Shown here in pieces: positions 52,184 through 60,379 of a stretch of DNA of 64,000 nt (positions within the stretch are counted from its first letter, which is position 1; the number at the start of each line of letters is the position of its first letter). The stretch is from Nocardia elegans NBRC 108235. Its GTDB lineage: Bacteria; Actinomycetota; Actinomycetes; Mycobacteriales; Mycobacteriaceae. The DNA is taken from assembly GCF_001612845.1 (NCBI RefSeq), contig NZ_BDBF01000016.1, forward strand, positions 1 through 64,000, read 5' to 3'. The position numbers were made by a program, and so were the translations under genes. The notes under the pieces were generated by a model, which ran no database searches, was not told the DNA's origin, and saw only the letters and a program-made list of their open reading frames with translations.

Positions 52184-52669
52184 ACGTAGAATCTCGTCCA
52201 GTGCGGCCCGGCCCGGCGCGCGCGAGGTCTGATCACGCGGCGACGAATTGGCCGGATCCACCCAGCGCCACAGTTCCGGACCGAACTGCAGCCGTCCGGC
52301 GGCCTCGGTGGCCTTGCGGTTCTTCGCGATCCGATGCCCGCTGGACAGTTCGAACTCCTTGGCCAGCAGCGGGCGTAGATGGCGATCCCAATCGGCCCGA
52401 GTGCCGTCGGCGCGGGTCGCGAGCATCTGTGCCCGCGCGTGCCAGCGGCTCAGCATTTCGGCCGGGCCGTTCTCGAAGTCGTGGTCGTCGAGGTCGGCGC
52501 GGGCCTGGGCCCGAGAACGCTCGACCAGCGACCACAGCAGTAGTGCCAGGGCGCCGAGTACCGGCACCCCGACCAGAATCGGCAGCATCTCACGCTGGTT
52601 GCTCAGGCCGACCAGCTCGATCAGCGCGATCATCAGCGCCGCGCCGACCACGATCGTCATCCGGGTCAC
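52166..52669 (-). CDS. Membrane-anchored hypothetical protein of the MoxR operon
   Basis: A 167-residue protein with two N-terminal membrane helices (IVVGAALMIALIELVGL; ILVGVPVLGALALLLWSL) and a charged cytosolic part (RSRAQARADLDDHDFENG onward). GTG start overlaps the DUF4129 stop. The last codons are tandemly duplicated beyond the stop. No family recognised; context suggests part of the MoxR-DUF58-DUF4129 membrane assembly. Confidence 0.75.
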   Translation of the reverse strand: MTRMTIVVGAALMIALIELVGLSNQREMLPILVGVPVLGALALLLWSLVERSRAQARADLDDHDFENGPAEMLSRWHARAQMLATRADGTRADWDRHLRPLLAKEFELSSGHRIAKNRKATEAAGRLQFGPELWRWVDPANSSPRDQTSRAPGRAALDEILRRLQSM

Positions 52670-53604
52670 AGCCGCGCCCCCTGCAGATCCGCCAGCACGA
52701 TACGCAGCAGCTGTTCGGCGCGCATGCGCTGCCATTCCAGGATCGAATGCGGGCTGAACCGGGCCTCCTCGAACAGCGTCACGAGTTCGCGGGCCGAGGC
52801 GTCGTGCAGGACACCGCGATCGAAGGCCCGGGCCAGCACCTCCGAGGGGGTATCGGAGATCAGTGGCGCCACCTCGCGAGCCTGCGCCAGACCGCTTTCC
52901 ATCGCGACGTAACAGGCGATGATCGCGGCGCGCGCGTCCTTGCCCGAGGCCATCATCGCGGCCAGGCCCATCTCGGCGACCTGCGCCAGGGAGACCGGCG
53001 CATCGGCGGCCACGGGTGGGGGCAGCAGCGCCGGCGCGCCCCGGCGATCCCGGGCGCCGAAGGCCACCACGCCGAGACCGAGGATCGCGACCGCCACCAG
53101 CACCGCGGCGCACGCGCCGACGAACAGCAGGGCGTGGCCGCTCAGCTCCGGGCTGCCGGAGAACGGCTGGGTGGTCGGCGGCGCGGTGGTTTCGGGCTGC
53201 TGGGCGGTGGCGGGCGGATTCGATCGCGGCGCGGCGGCTTCCTCGCGCCCACCGGCGAGCAGATACACCGCCCAGACGATCGCGGTCAGCACGGCCGCGA
53301 CCGCGGTGCCGATGAGGACCACGATCCCGAACCGGCTCAACCGGAACGGCTGCCGCTTACGGTCACGGTCGACCTCGGCCATCGCCAGCGGCAGGTGGTG
53401 CTGGCTGGTCAGTACCCCGGCCAGCAGGATCACCACCGACACCAGCGACAGCACCGGCATGAGTGCCACCGTCACCGCCGAGGGCGGGGACGGTGCATGC
53501 GGACCGCCGGTACCCGGCAGGTATCCGCGCAGCGCGAAGACGACGCACGCCATCAGTGCGATCAGCCCGATCGCGCGTGGTATCGCCGTTCTCACCCCGG
53601 CCAC
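52666..53604 (-). CDS. DUF4129 domain membrane protein
   Basis: A 312-residue protein with four membrane helices (residues ~10-25, ~47-66, ~90-112, ~150-175) separated by a Pro/Thr-rich loop, and a C-terminal DUF4129 domain (ARAAIIACYVAMESGLAQ, then SDTPSEVLARAFDRGVL and LVTLFEEARFSPH). DUF4129 is often fused to transglutaminase or placed beside MoxR-DUF58. GTG at 53604 with GGGAG 6 nt upstream. First gene of the operon. Confidence 0.82.
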   Translation of the reverse strand: MAGVRTAIPRAIGLIALMACVVFALRGYLPGTGGPHAPSPPSAVTVALMPVLSLVSVVILLAGVLTSQHHLPLAMAEVDRDRKRQPFRLSRFGIVVLIGTAVAAVLTAIVWAVYLLAGGREEAAAPRSNPPATAQQPETTAPPTTQPFSGSPELSGHALLFVGACAAVLVAVAILGLGVVAFGARDRRGAPALLPPPVAADAPVSLAQVAEMGLAAMMASGKDARAAIIACYVAMESGLAQAREVAPLISDTPSEVLARAFDRGVLHDASARELVTLFEEARFSPHSILEWQRMRAEQLLRIVLADLQGARL

Positions 53605-53717
53605 GGGCCTCTCCCAGAAAACATCCGAACTGCACAAACAGGCACATCGTTACATGCCGAACGGTCCGTGAGGAGGGAAATCGTGACACCGGACGGTCAC
53701 CGATCCGGTCTATGCCC

Positions 53718-54824
53718 CTAGCCGCCAGTTGACAGCCGAAGAAACTGTGACCGCGCACAGCATTCGGGCTCGTCGACGGCACGTCCGTCCAAACGAATGC
53801 ACTTCACTTCGGTGGACGCCGACGGGTGCTCGGTCACCGCGGTCCGCGACTCGGCCGACTCGACGACGCTCGCCGGGCGAGCGCCGGGCAACCGGCCCAG
53901 CCGGCTCGCGGTGCGGTTCAGATCCGGGGCGGCGGCGACGTCGCGGACCAACTCCGGCAGCGGAACCTCGGCGTAGAGGGTGAGTGCCAGATCGGCGTCG
54001 TAGAGCACGTCGACGAGGTTGACGAACCGCGTCACCGCGTCGACCGGAACCCGCCGCAGCGGCGGCACCGCGCACAGGACCCAGCGCCGGTAGGTGTGGG
54101 TGAGGGTCAGGAAGTCGATGGCCGACAAGAGCTTCGCGCAGATCCCGTCGAAGTCGACCACCAGCAGGTCCGCCTCCACGGTTCGTGCTCGGAGCAGGAG
54201 GTGGGCGATCGGCACCTCGGCCGGCCGGTCGGCGCCGGGCCGGCGCCCGCGCACATAGCGCCCGCTCGCGAATCCGGTCCGGGGATGGTGCCCGCGGGCA
54301 CGGTAGTCCTGCGGCCCGTCGACCGCGAGCACGGCCAGATGGGCACGCAGCAGGGCGATGGCAGGTTCGAATTTCGCGTGCGTCAGCGGATTGGGCAGCA
54401 GTTCCTCGGGCGGATAGTTCGAGGTCGCCACCAGCACGATGCGGCGCGCGAACAGGGCCTCGAGCAGGCGGGTGATCAGCATGGCGTCGCCGACGTCGTG
54501 CACGTGGAATTCGTCGAAACAGATCAGTTCGGTGTCGCCGAGTACGGCGTCCAACGCGGCCGGCAGCGCGCCGGATTCGGCGATCGCCGTATGAAGCCGG
54601 GCGAAGAACTGGTGAAAGTGGAAGCGGCACTTACGTGTCGAATCCACCCGATCGAAGAACTCGTCCATGAGCATCGTCTTGCCGCGGCCGGGACGACCGT
54701 GCAGATAGACCCCGCGCGGGACAGGCCGCGGGAATGACCACCTTCGCCGTTCCCATCGCCGGGCCACCGTGGCCAGTGCCACCGCGGCTGTGCGCTGATC
54801 GTCATCGAGAACCAGTCCGTCCAC
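53718..54824 (-). CDS. zapE: ZapE/AFG1-type ATPase
   Basis: A 368-residue AAA-type ATPase of the AFG1/ZapE family. Walker A LHGRPGRGKTML (near residue 45) and Walker B LICFDEFHVHDVGDAMLI are diagnostic. ZapE takes part in cell division in E. coli. GTG at 54824 has AGGAGG 9 nt upstream and is preferred to GTG at 54833. The C-terminal ~50 residues are a Ser/Glu-rich tail with a Cys pair. Divergent from a TetR gene with a double operator between. Confidence 0.87.
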   Translation of the reverse strand: MDGLVLDDDQRTAAVALATVARRWERRRWSFPRPVPRGVYLHGRPGRGKTMLMDEFFDRVDSTRKCRFHFHQFFARLHTAIAESGALPAALDAVLGDTELICFDEFHVHDVGDAMLITRLLEALFARRIVLVATSNYPPEELLPNPLTHAKFEPAIALLRAHLAVLAVDGPQDYRARGHHPRTGFASGRYVRGRRPGADRPAEVPIAHLLLRARTVEADLLVVDFDGICAKLLSAIDFLTLTHTYRRWVLCAVPPLRRVPVDAVTRFVNLVDVLYDADLALTLYAEVPLPELVRDVAAAPDLNRTASRLGRLPGARPASVVESAESRTAVTEHPSASTEVKCIRLDGRAVDEPECCARSQFLRLSTGG

Positions 54825-54843
54825 GGTCTCCACCCTCCTGAGG

Positions 54844-54879
54844 CTCTACATCCGTAGAGCACCTCTACACTTGTAGAGG
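54844..54879. promoter_or_regulatory. Double CTCTAC-N4-GTAGAG operator between zapE and tetR
   Basis: CTCTACATCCGTAGAG (54844-54859) and CCTCTACACTTGTAGAGG (54862-54879) are two palindromes with the same CTCTAC/GTAGAG arms, centres 19 bp apart, in the 86-bp divergent gap. They fit cooperative binding of TetR dimers and control of both genes. Confidence 0.8.
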
Positions 54880-54910
54880 ATGATCCCGTGGGAGACGAGA
54901 GAAGGTGACG

Positions 54911-55507
54911 ATGTCCACACGTCCAGCGGGTGAGGTGGGTGCGACGGACCGGCGCGGACTCATCGTCGGCACGGCGATCGACCTCATCGCCCGCCAAGGG
55001 CTGCGGGCGCTGACTCATCGGGCGCTCGATACCGAGGCCGGCTTGCCACCCGGGTCTACCTCGTACTACTTCCGCACCAAGCGCGCACTGATCGAGGCGA
55101 TCGTCGACGCGATCACCGAGCGCTCGCGCACCGATTTCCGCGCCGCCGACCTACCGGCCTCCGACCCGGACGACATCGCCGCCGCCGTCGCCGCGTGGCT
55201 GGACAACCTCCTGGCGCAACGCCGTAACCATCTGATCGCCCGCCACATGCTGATCACCGACCTGCTCGGCGACCCCGACCTGCATCCCCGCCTGGTCGCG
55301 AGCCTGTTCTCCCATCGGCACGCCCGTGAGCTGTTCCGCGCGCTGGGCGCCACAGACCCCGACACGGCCGCGTCCGATTACATCGCCGTCATCGAAGGGC
55401 TGGTTTTCGACCGATTCGCCGGTGCGCGAACGGGTTTGGCCGCCGGAACAGAGCGGAGTGTCGAACAGCTGGCGCGCCCGCTTCGGGCCCACTTGCGCGC
55501 GGGGTAG
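54911..55507 (+). CDS. TetR-family regulator divergent from zapE
   Basis: A 198-residue TetR protein. HTH: GLRALTHRALDTEAGLPPGS then TSYYFRTKRALIEAIVDA. GAAGG lies 5 nt before the ATG at 54911 (GTG 54905 is in frame). The operator pair upstream indicates autoregulation and a possible effect on zapE. It converges with ltp2, 23 bp away. Confidence 0.87.
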   Translation: MSTRPAGEVGATDRRGLIVGTAIDLIARQGLRALTHRALDTEAGLPPGSTSYYFRTKRALIEAIVDAITERSRTDFRAADLPASDPDDIAAAVAAWLDNLLAQRRNHLIARHMLITDLLGDPDLHPRLVASLFSHRHARELFRALGATDPDTAASDYIAVIEGLVFDRFAGARTGLAAGTERSVEQLARPLRAHLRAG

Positions 55508-55530
55508 TTCATGCCCCACGGGCGCCCGGA

Positions 55531-56706
55531 TCAGGCCGCGGTCAGTACCAGTCCGGAGGTCGGCACACCGGTGCCGGCGGTGACCACGATGTTCTCCAGG
55601 CCCTCGACCTGGTTCACCGAGCTGCCGCGGATCTGGCGCACTCCCTCGGCGATGCCGTTCATCCCGTGGATATAGGCCTCGCCCAGCTGGCCGCCGTGGG
55701 TGTTGAGCGGCAGCCGGCCGCCGATTTCGATCGCCCCGTCGGCCACGAAATCCTTGGCCTCGCCGCGACCGCAGAAGCCCAGCTCCTCGAGCTGCATCAG
55801 CACGAACGGAGTGAAGTGGTCGTAGAGAATGGCCGCCTGCATATCCTCCGGCCGCAGTTCGCTCTGCGCCCACAGCTGGTCGCCTACGAGGCCCATTTCC
55901 GGCAGGCCGGTCAGGGCGTCGCGGTAGTAGCTGGTCATCACGTACTGGTCCGCACCCGATCCCTGGGCCGCACCGGCGATCAGCGCGGGCTTGTTCGGCA
56001 GGTCCCGGGCACGCTCGGCACTGGTGACCACGATGGCGACCCCGCCGTCGGTCTCCTGGCAGCAATCCAGCAGATGCAACGGTTCGGCGATCCAGCGCGA
56101 GGCCTGGTGGTCGTCGAGCGTGATCGGCTTGCCGTAGAAATGGGCCGCCGGATTCACCGCCGCGTGTTTGCGGTCGGCGACCGCCACCCGGCCGAAATCC
56201 GCACTGCTCGCGCCGTATACGTGCATATAGCGCCGGGCCACCATGGCGACCTGCGCGGCCGGAGTGCCCAGGCCGTGGGTGTAGGAGAATGCGTTGTCCA
56301 CACCCGACGAGCTGGGATTGCCGGTCGCCAGATGAGTGGCGAACTGCCCGAAGCGATTTCCGGACCGCTCGTTGAACGCGCGGTAGGCCACCACGACATC
56401 CGCGACTCCGGTGGCGACCGCCATGGCGGCCTGCTGCACGGTCGCTGCCGCCGCGCCGCCGCCGAAGGGGATGTTGCTGAAGAACTTCAGGCTCGGGATA
56501 CCGGTGGCCCGCGCGACCGCGGCCTGGGTGTTGGTATCCATGGTGAAGGTCGTCAGGCCGTCCACATCGGCGGGCGTCAGGCCGGCGTCGGCGAGCGCGG
56601 CAGTGACGGCCTCGGCCGCCAGGCGCAGCTCGCTGCGGCCGGAGTCCTTGGAGAAATCGGTGGCGCCGATGCCGACGATGGCGGCGCGGCGGCTCAGACC
56701 CGTCAC
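55531..56706 (-). CDS. ltp2: Ltp2, thiolase-like aldol lyase of sterol side-chain removal
   Basis: A 391-residue SCP-x-thiolase family protein (M. tuberculosis Rv3540c about 386 aa). It lacks the usual thiolase catalytic Cys context and instead has FFSNIPFGGGAAAATVQQA and YDHFTPFVLMQLEELGFCG. Known Ltp2, with the DUF35 part of ChsH2, cleaves the 17-hydroxy side-chain CoA ester to a 17-ketosteroid and propionyl-CoA. GTG at 56706 with AGGAGG 7 nt upstream overlaps the chsH1 stop. Confidence 0.92.
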   Translation of the reverse strand: MTGLSRRAAIVGIGATDFSKDSGRSELRLAAEAVTAALADAGLTPADVDGLTTFTMDTNTQAAVARATGIPSLKFFSNIPFGGGAAAATVQQAAMAVATGVADVVVAYRAFNERSGNRFGQFATHLATGNPSSSGVDNAFSYTHGLGTPAAQVAMVARRYMHVYGASSADFGRVAVADRKHAAVNPAAHFYGKPITLDDHQASRWIAEPLHLLDCCQETDGGVAIVVTSAERARDLPNKPALIAGAAQGSGADQYVMTSYYRDALTGLPEMGLVGDQLWAQSELRPEDMQAAILYDHFTPFVLMQLEELGFCGRGEAKDFVADGAIEIGGRLPLNTHGGQLGEAYIHGMNGIAEGVRQIRGSSVNQVEGLENIVVTAGTGVPTSGLVLTAA

Positions 56707-57122
56707 TGGCGTGCCTCCTGCAGGGAGATAACGGCTTTCGCCGTGATGTGGTCGCCGAGGCTGTCCTTGCCGACCACGTCGATGGTGATGTCCGCGCCGT
56801 CCACGGCCGCCACGGTTCCGCTGAGCGTCAGGGTGTCGCCCGCGTACAGCGGCACCCCCAGGCGCAGGGCGATGGATTTCACCACCGCCCCCGGCCCCGC
56901 CCAATCGGTGACGAAACGCTGGACCAGACCGGTGTCGGTGAGGATGTTGACGAAAATGTCCTTGGACCCGCGCTCCACGGCCTTGTCGCGGTCGTGGTGC
57001 ACGTCCTGGAAGTCGCGGGTGGCCAGGGCGGTGGAGACCACGAACGTCGGGTCGGCGTGAATCACCAACTCGGGCAGAGTGGTTCCGACCTGCACGGCGG
57101 TCGGCTGAATCGTGGATGTCAT
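56703..57122 (-). CDS. chsH1: ChsH1, MaoC-like hydratase subunit
   Basis: A 139-residue single hot-dog MaoC-like protein (M. tuberculosis Rv3541c about 129 aa). ALATRDFQDVHHDRDKAVER holds the Asp/His hydratase residues. It forms a heteromer with ChsH2 that hydrates the C22 enoyl-CoA of the steroid side chain. Its ATG overlaps the chsH2 stop (ATGA). Confidence 0.92.
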   Translation of the reverse strand: MTSTIQPTAVQVGTTLPELVIHADPTFVVSTALATRDFQDVHHDRDKAVERGSKDIFVNILTDTGLVQRFVTDWAGPGAVVKSIALRLGVPLYAGDTLTLSGTVAAVDGADITIDVVGKDSLGDHITAKAVISLQEARQ

Positions 57123-58081
57123 CGCACGGCCTTCCAGTAGGGCACGGTGTTGTCGGCGTCGAGCTGCTGGAAGCCCACTTCGACGGGCAGGCCCACCTCG
57201 ACCTCGGCGGGGTCGATGCCGCGCAGCTCACCGAGCATGCGCACGCCCTCCTCGAGTTCGACCAGAGCGACGACGTACGGCACCTGACGGCCGGGCACCT
57301 TCGGCGCGTGGTGCACCACGAAACTGAAGACGCTGCCGCGACCGGAGGCCACCACGTAGTCGGACTGTTCGGTGTGGTCCTTCCACAGCGCCGGAACCGG
57401 CGGATGCTGCAACGATCCGTCCGGGCGCTGCTGGATCCGCAGCTCACCCAGTTTCGTTCCGGCCCAGAAGAATTCGGTGTCCTTGGAGACGGTGGGCCGG
57501 ACCCGCTTCGCCAGATCCTCCGCCGACACCTCGCCGGGTTCGGTGGCGGCGGACTTGGCCGTGCCGGGTGCGAACTTCAACATCCGGAACAGCATCTCGG
57601 TGACGGGTTCGTCGTCGACGTACCAGGTCAGCAGATAGGTCGCGAACCAGCCCTCGCCGAGGCCGGTCCGCTTGGGCCCCACCAGTTCTCGCAGCCTGGT
57701 CCGCGCCACGGGACGCTCGCCGGGGCGCAGGTAGCGGTGGTAGGTCTGCTCACAGTTGGTCGCCACCACCGAGGTGTAACCGGCGGCGTCGAGCAGATCG
57801 TTGACCGCGTTCATCGGATCGTCGGCGGGCCGCGATCCGCGCAGACCGGGCATGGTCCACACCTGGGCCATGGCCGGCGGTGCGACGATGCCGGGATGTC
57901 CGGCGGCGCGGGCGGCCTCGTCGTCGACGTAGATCGGGTTGGCGTCGCCCAGCGCCTCGACCCAGTTGTTGATCATCGGCTGGTTCACCGGGTCGCGGCC
58001 GAGGCGCGGAGCGGACTCGCCCAGCTGCTGGATCTTCTCGCCGGCGGCGCGGATCTCTTCCGCCGTCATGGTTTCCGACAC
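57119..58081 (-). CDS. chsH2: ChsH2, MaoC/DUF35 two-domain subunit
   Basis: A 320-residue protein: an N-terminal MaoC-like domain (residues ~1-170; RDPVNQPMINNWVEALGDAN) and a C-terminal DUF35 OB-fold (residues ~190-320; YVVALVELEEGVRMLGELRG). The MaoC part pairs with ChsH1, the DUF35 part with Ltp2, linking hydration and retro-aldol cleavage. GTG at 58081 with AGGAG 7 nt upstream. Confidence 0.92.
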   Translation of the reverse strand: MSETMTAEEIRAAGEKIQQLGESAPRLGRDPVNQPMINNWVEALGDANPIYVDDEAARAAGHPGIVAPPAMAQVWTMPGLRGSRPADDPMNAVNDLLDAAGYTSVVATNCEQTYHRYLRPGERPVARTRLRELVGPKRTGLGEGWFATYLLTWYVDDEPVTEMLFRMLKFAPGTAKSAATEPGEVSAEDLAKRVRPTVSKDTEFFWAGTKLGELRIQQRPDGSLQHPPVPALWKDHTEQSDYVVASGRGSVFSFVVHHAPKVPGRQVPYVVALVELEEGVRMLGELRGIDPAEVEVGLPVEVGFQQLDADNTVPYWKAVR

Positions 58082-58091
58082 GCGAAAACTC

Positions 58092-59261
58092 CTATCTCGG
58101 TACGCGGGGCAGGCGCAGGCCCATCTGCGCGATCAATTCGCGCATGACCTCGTTGACGCCGCCACCGAAGGTCACGACCAGGTTCTGCTTGGTGCGTTTG
58201 TCCAGCCAGGTCAGCAGTTCCGCGGTGACCGGATCGGCCGGATCGCCGAAGCGCCCCACGATCTCCTCCGCCAGCCGGCCCGCCTCCTGCAGCGCCTCCG
58301 TGGAGTACACCTTGGTCGCCGAGGCGTCGGCGATCACATCCCGCTGATCGGAATCGGGGCGCTCCATATTCGAGGCGACCTGCCAGTTCAGCAGTTCGTT
58401 GACCCGCACCATGGCGTGCAGGCGGCCCAGCGCGCGCCGCACCTCGGGCTCCTCCAGGACGCCCTGGCGCCGCGACCAGTCACGCACCCGCTCGTAGAGC
58501 TGCTCGATCTTGCCGGACGGTCCCAGGCTGACCCGCTCGTGATTGAGCTGGGTGGTGATGAGCTTCCAGCCGCCGTTCTCCTCCCCGACCAGCATTTCCG
58601 CCGGCACGCGGACGTTGTCGAAGTAGGTGGCGTTGGTGTGATGGGCGCCGTCGGCGGTGATGATCGGCGTCCACGAGTAGCCGGGATCGGTGGTGTCCAT
58701 GATCAGGATCGAGATGCCCTTGTGCCGGGACTCGACCGAACCCGTGCGCACCGCGAGCCAGATGAAATCCGCCTCGTGCGCTCCGGTGGTGAACACCTTC
58801 TGCCCGTTGACGATCCAGTCGCCGTTGGCGTCGCGCACCGCCGAGGTCCGCAGCGCGGCCAGGTCGGTGCCGGCGTCCGGCTCGGAATATCCGATGGCGA
58901 AATGGATCTCGCCGGTGAGGATTCCGGGCAGGAACTTGCGCTTCTGCTCGTCGGTACCGAACGACTGCAGCGCCGGGCCGACGGTCAGCAGCGTCACCAG
59001 CGGCACCGGCACATCGGCGCGGACCGCCTCGTTGTAGAAGATCTGCTGTTCCAGCGGGCCGAAGCCCTGGCCGCCGTACTCCTTCGGCCAGCCCACGCCC
59101 AGCCACCCATCGCGGCCCATTCGCTTGACCACCGCGCGGTAGGCGTCCCCGTGGCGGTTCACCGCCATCTCGGCCTCCTCCTCGGGAGTGACGAGATCGG
59201 CGAAGTAGGCGCGTAATTCGTCGCGCAGCTTGTGCTGTTCAGCGGTCAGATCGATGTACAT
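58092..59261 (-). CDS. chsE2: ChsE2 (FadE29), acyl-CoA dehydrogenase subunit
   Basis: A 389-residue acyl-CoA dehydrogenase (M. tuberculosis FadE29 about 387 aa). GYSEPDAGTDLAAL, WIVNGQKVFTTGA and FGGGVNEVMRELIA. With ChsE1 it forms the alpha2beta2 dehydrogenase of the three-carbon steroid side chain. ATG at 59261; overlaps chsE1 by 16 bp. Confidence 0.92.
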   Translation of the reverse strand: MYIDLTAEQHKLRDELRAYFADLVTPEEEAEMAVNRHGDAYRAVVKRMGRDGWLGVGWPKEYGGQGFGPLEQQIFYNEAVRADVPVPLVTLLTVGPALQSFGTDEQKRKFLPGILTGEIHFAIGYSEPDAGTDLAALRTSAVRDANGDWIVNGQKVFTTGAHEADFIWLAVRTGSVESRHKGISILIMDTTDPGYSWTPIITADGAHHTNATYFDNVRVPAEMLVGEENGGWKLITTQLNHERVSLGPSGKIEQLYERVRDWSRRQGVLEEPEVRRALGRLHAMVRVNELLNWQVASNMERPDSDQRDVIADASATKVYSTEALQEAGRLAEEIVGRFGDPADPVTAELLTWLDKRTKQNLVVTFGGGVNEVMRELIAQMGLRLPRVPR

Positions 59262-60325
59262 CTGGCTCCCAACCGGTCCAGCCGGAACGACGCACCGCCG
59301 AGCCAGCGGGCGATGTCCTTGGCTTGTGAGTAGTAGCGGTGCAGCGGGTGAGTCACATCGACGCCGATGCCGCCGTGCAGGTGATGGCACCGCTGCATGG
59401 CCGCCGGCAGCTCGGAGGCCACGCAGAACGCCAGCACATCGAGGTCGTCATCGACACGTTCCAGGTGCTTGTCACCACTGTAGTTCTCGCCGCCGAAGGT
59501 TTGCGCCAGCGACCAGTTCGCGGATGTCGCTGCCACCTGCAGGGCGCGCGAGACCACGTAGACGTCGGCGATTTCCTGTGCGACAGCCTGGAATTCGGCC
59601 AGCGGGCGGCCGAACTGCTGCCGGGTCCGCAGGTGTTCCGAGGTCAGCGCCAGCACGCCCTTGAGCAAACCGTCGGCGACCGCCCCGAGGGTGGCCAGGG
59701 CGATGCGGTGCAGGTCCTCCAGCGGAATATCCAGCAGTTGCGCCGCCGGAACCACCGTGTCGTCGAAGGCCACCGAGAATTCCGGCGCGCCCGTGGAACT
59801 CGGGCTCTCGGTGCGGGTGATGCCCTTCGCGTCACCGTCGACGACCGCGATACCGCGATCGGTCGGCACCAGAATCCACTGTGCCTGTTCCGCGTACGGC
59901 ACCGCGATCTTGCGGCCGGTGATCCGCACCGAATCGCCGTCGGCCACCGCCTTCGTCTGCGGTTCGGCGACGAACGGGGCGCCCGGCTCGTGCAGTGCCG
60001 CGGTCAGGATCGCGCCCTCGGCGACGGCGGGAAAGATTCTGGCCGCCAAGTCGTCTCCGACGTGGCCGACCAGCGGCAGTACGCCGAAACCGAGGGTCGA
60101 CAGCGCCGGCACCGCCACCGCGTCGGTCGCGAGTTCGGTCAGCAGGGTCGAGACCTCGAGCAGTCCCATCCCGTCGCCGCCGTGCTGGTCCGGCAGCGGC
60201 AGCGCCAGCAGCCCGCTGTCGACCAGCGCGGGCCACAACGCGAGATCACGCGCGCTGTCGTGTTCGAGCAGGCTCACGACGACTTCGGCGACCGCGTCCT
60301 GACTCTCGTCTCTGGTGAAGTCCAA
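59246..60325 (-). CDS. chsE1: ChsE1 (FadE28), acyl-CoA dehydrogenase subunit
   Basis: A 359-residue beta-type acyl-CoA dehydrogenase (M. tuberculosis FadE28 about 339 aa) with TRQQFGRPLAEFQAVAQEIA and HLHGGIGVDVTHPLHRY. The TTG at 60325 is the only start that fits; GGGAG lies 8 nt upstream. It complexes with ChsE2. The fadE34 stop is 54 bp upstream, so it belongs to the same leftward operon. Confidence 0.9.
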   Translation of the reverse strand: MDFTRDESQDAVAEVVVSLLEHDSARDLALWPALVDSGLLALPLPDQHGGDGMGLLEVSTLLTELATDAVAVPALSTLGFGVLPLVGHVGDDLAARIFPAVAEGAILTAALHEPGAPFVAEPQTKAVADGDSVRITGRKIAVPYAEQAQWILVPTDRGIAVVDGDAKGITRTESPSSTGAPEFSVAFDDTVVPAAQLLDIPLEDLHRIALATLGAVADGLLKGVLALTSEHLRTRQQFGRPLAEFQAVAQEIADVYVVSRALQVAATSANWSLAQTFGGENYSGDKHLERVDDDLDVLAFCVASELPAAMQRCHHLHGGIGVDVTHPLHRYYSQAKDIARWLGGASFRLDRLGARCTSI

Positions 60326-60379
60326 TTCTTTTGCTCCCTGTCGGATGTGGGCTGCTCTGGTGGCCCCGGCCCTGCGGTA

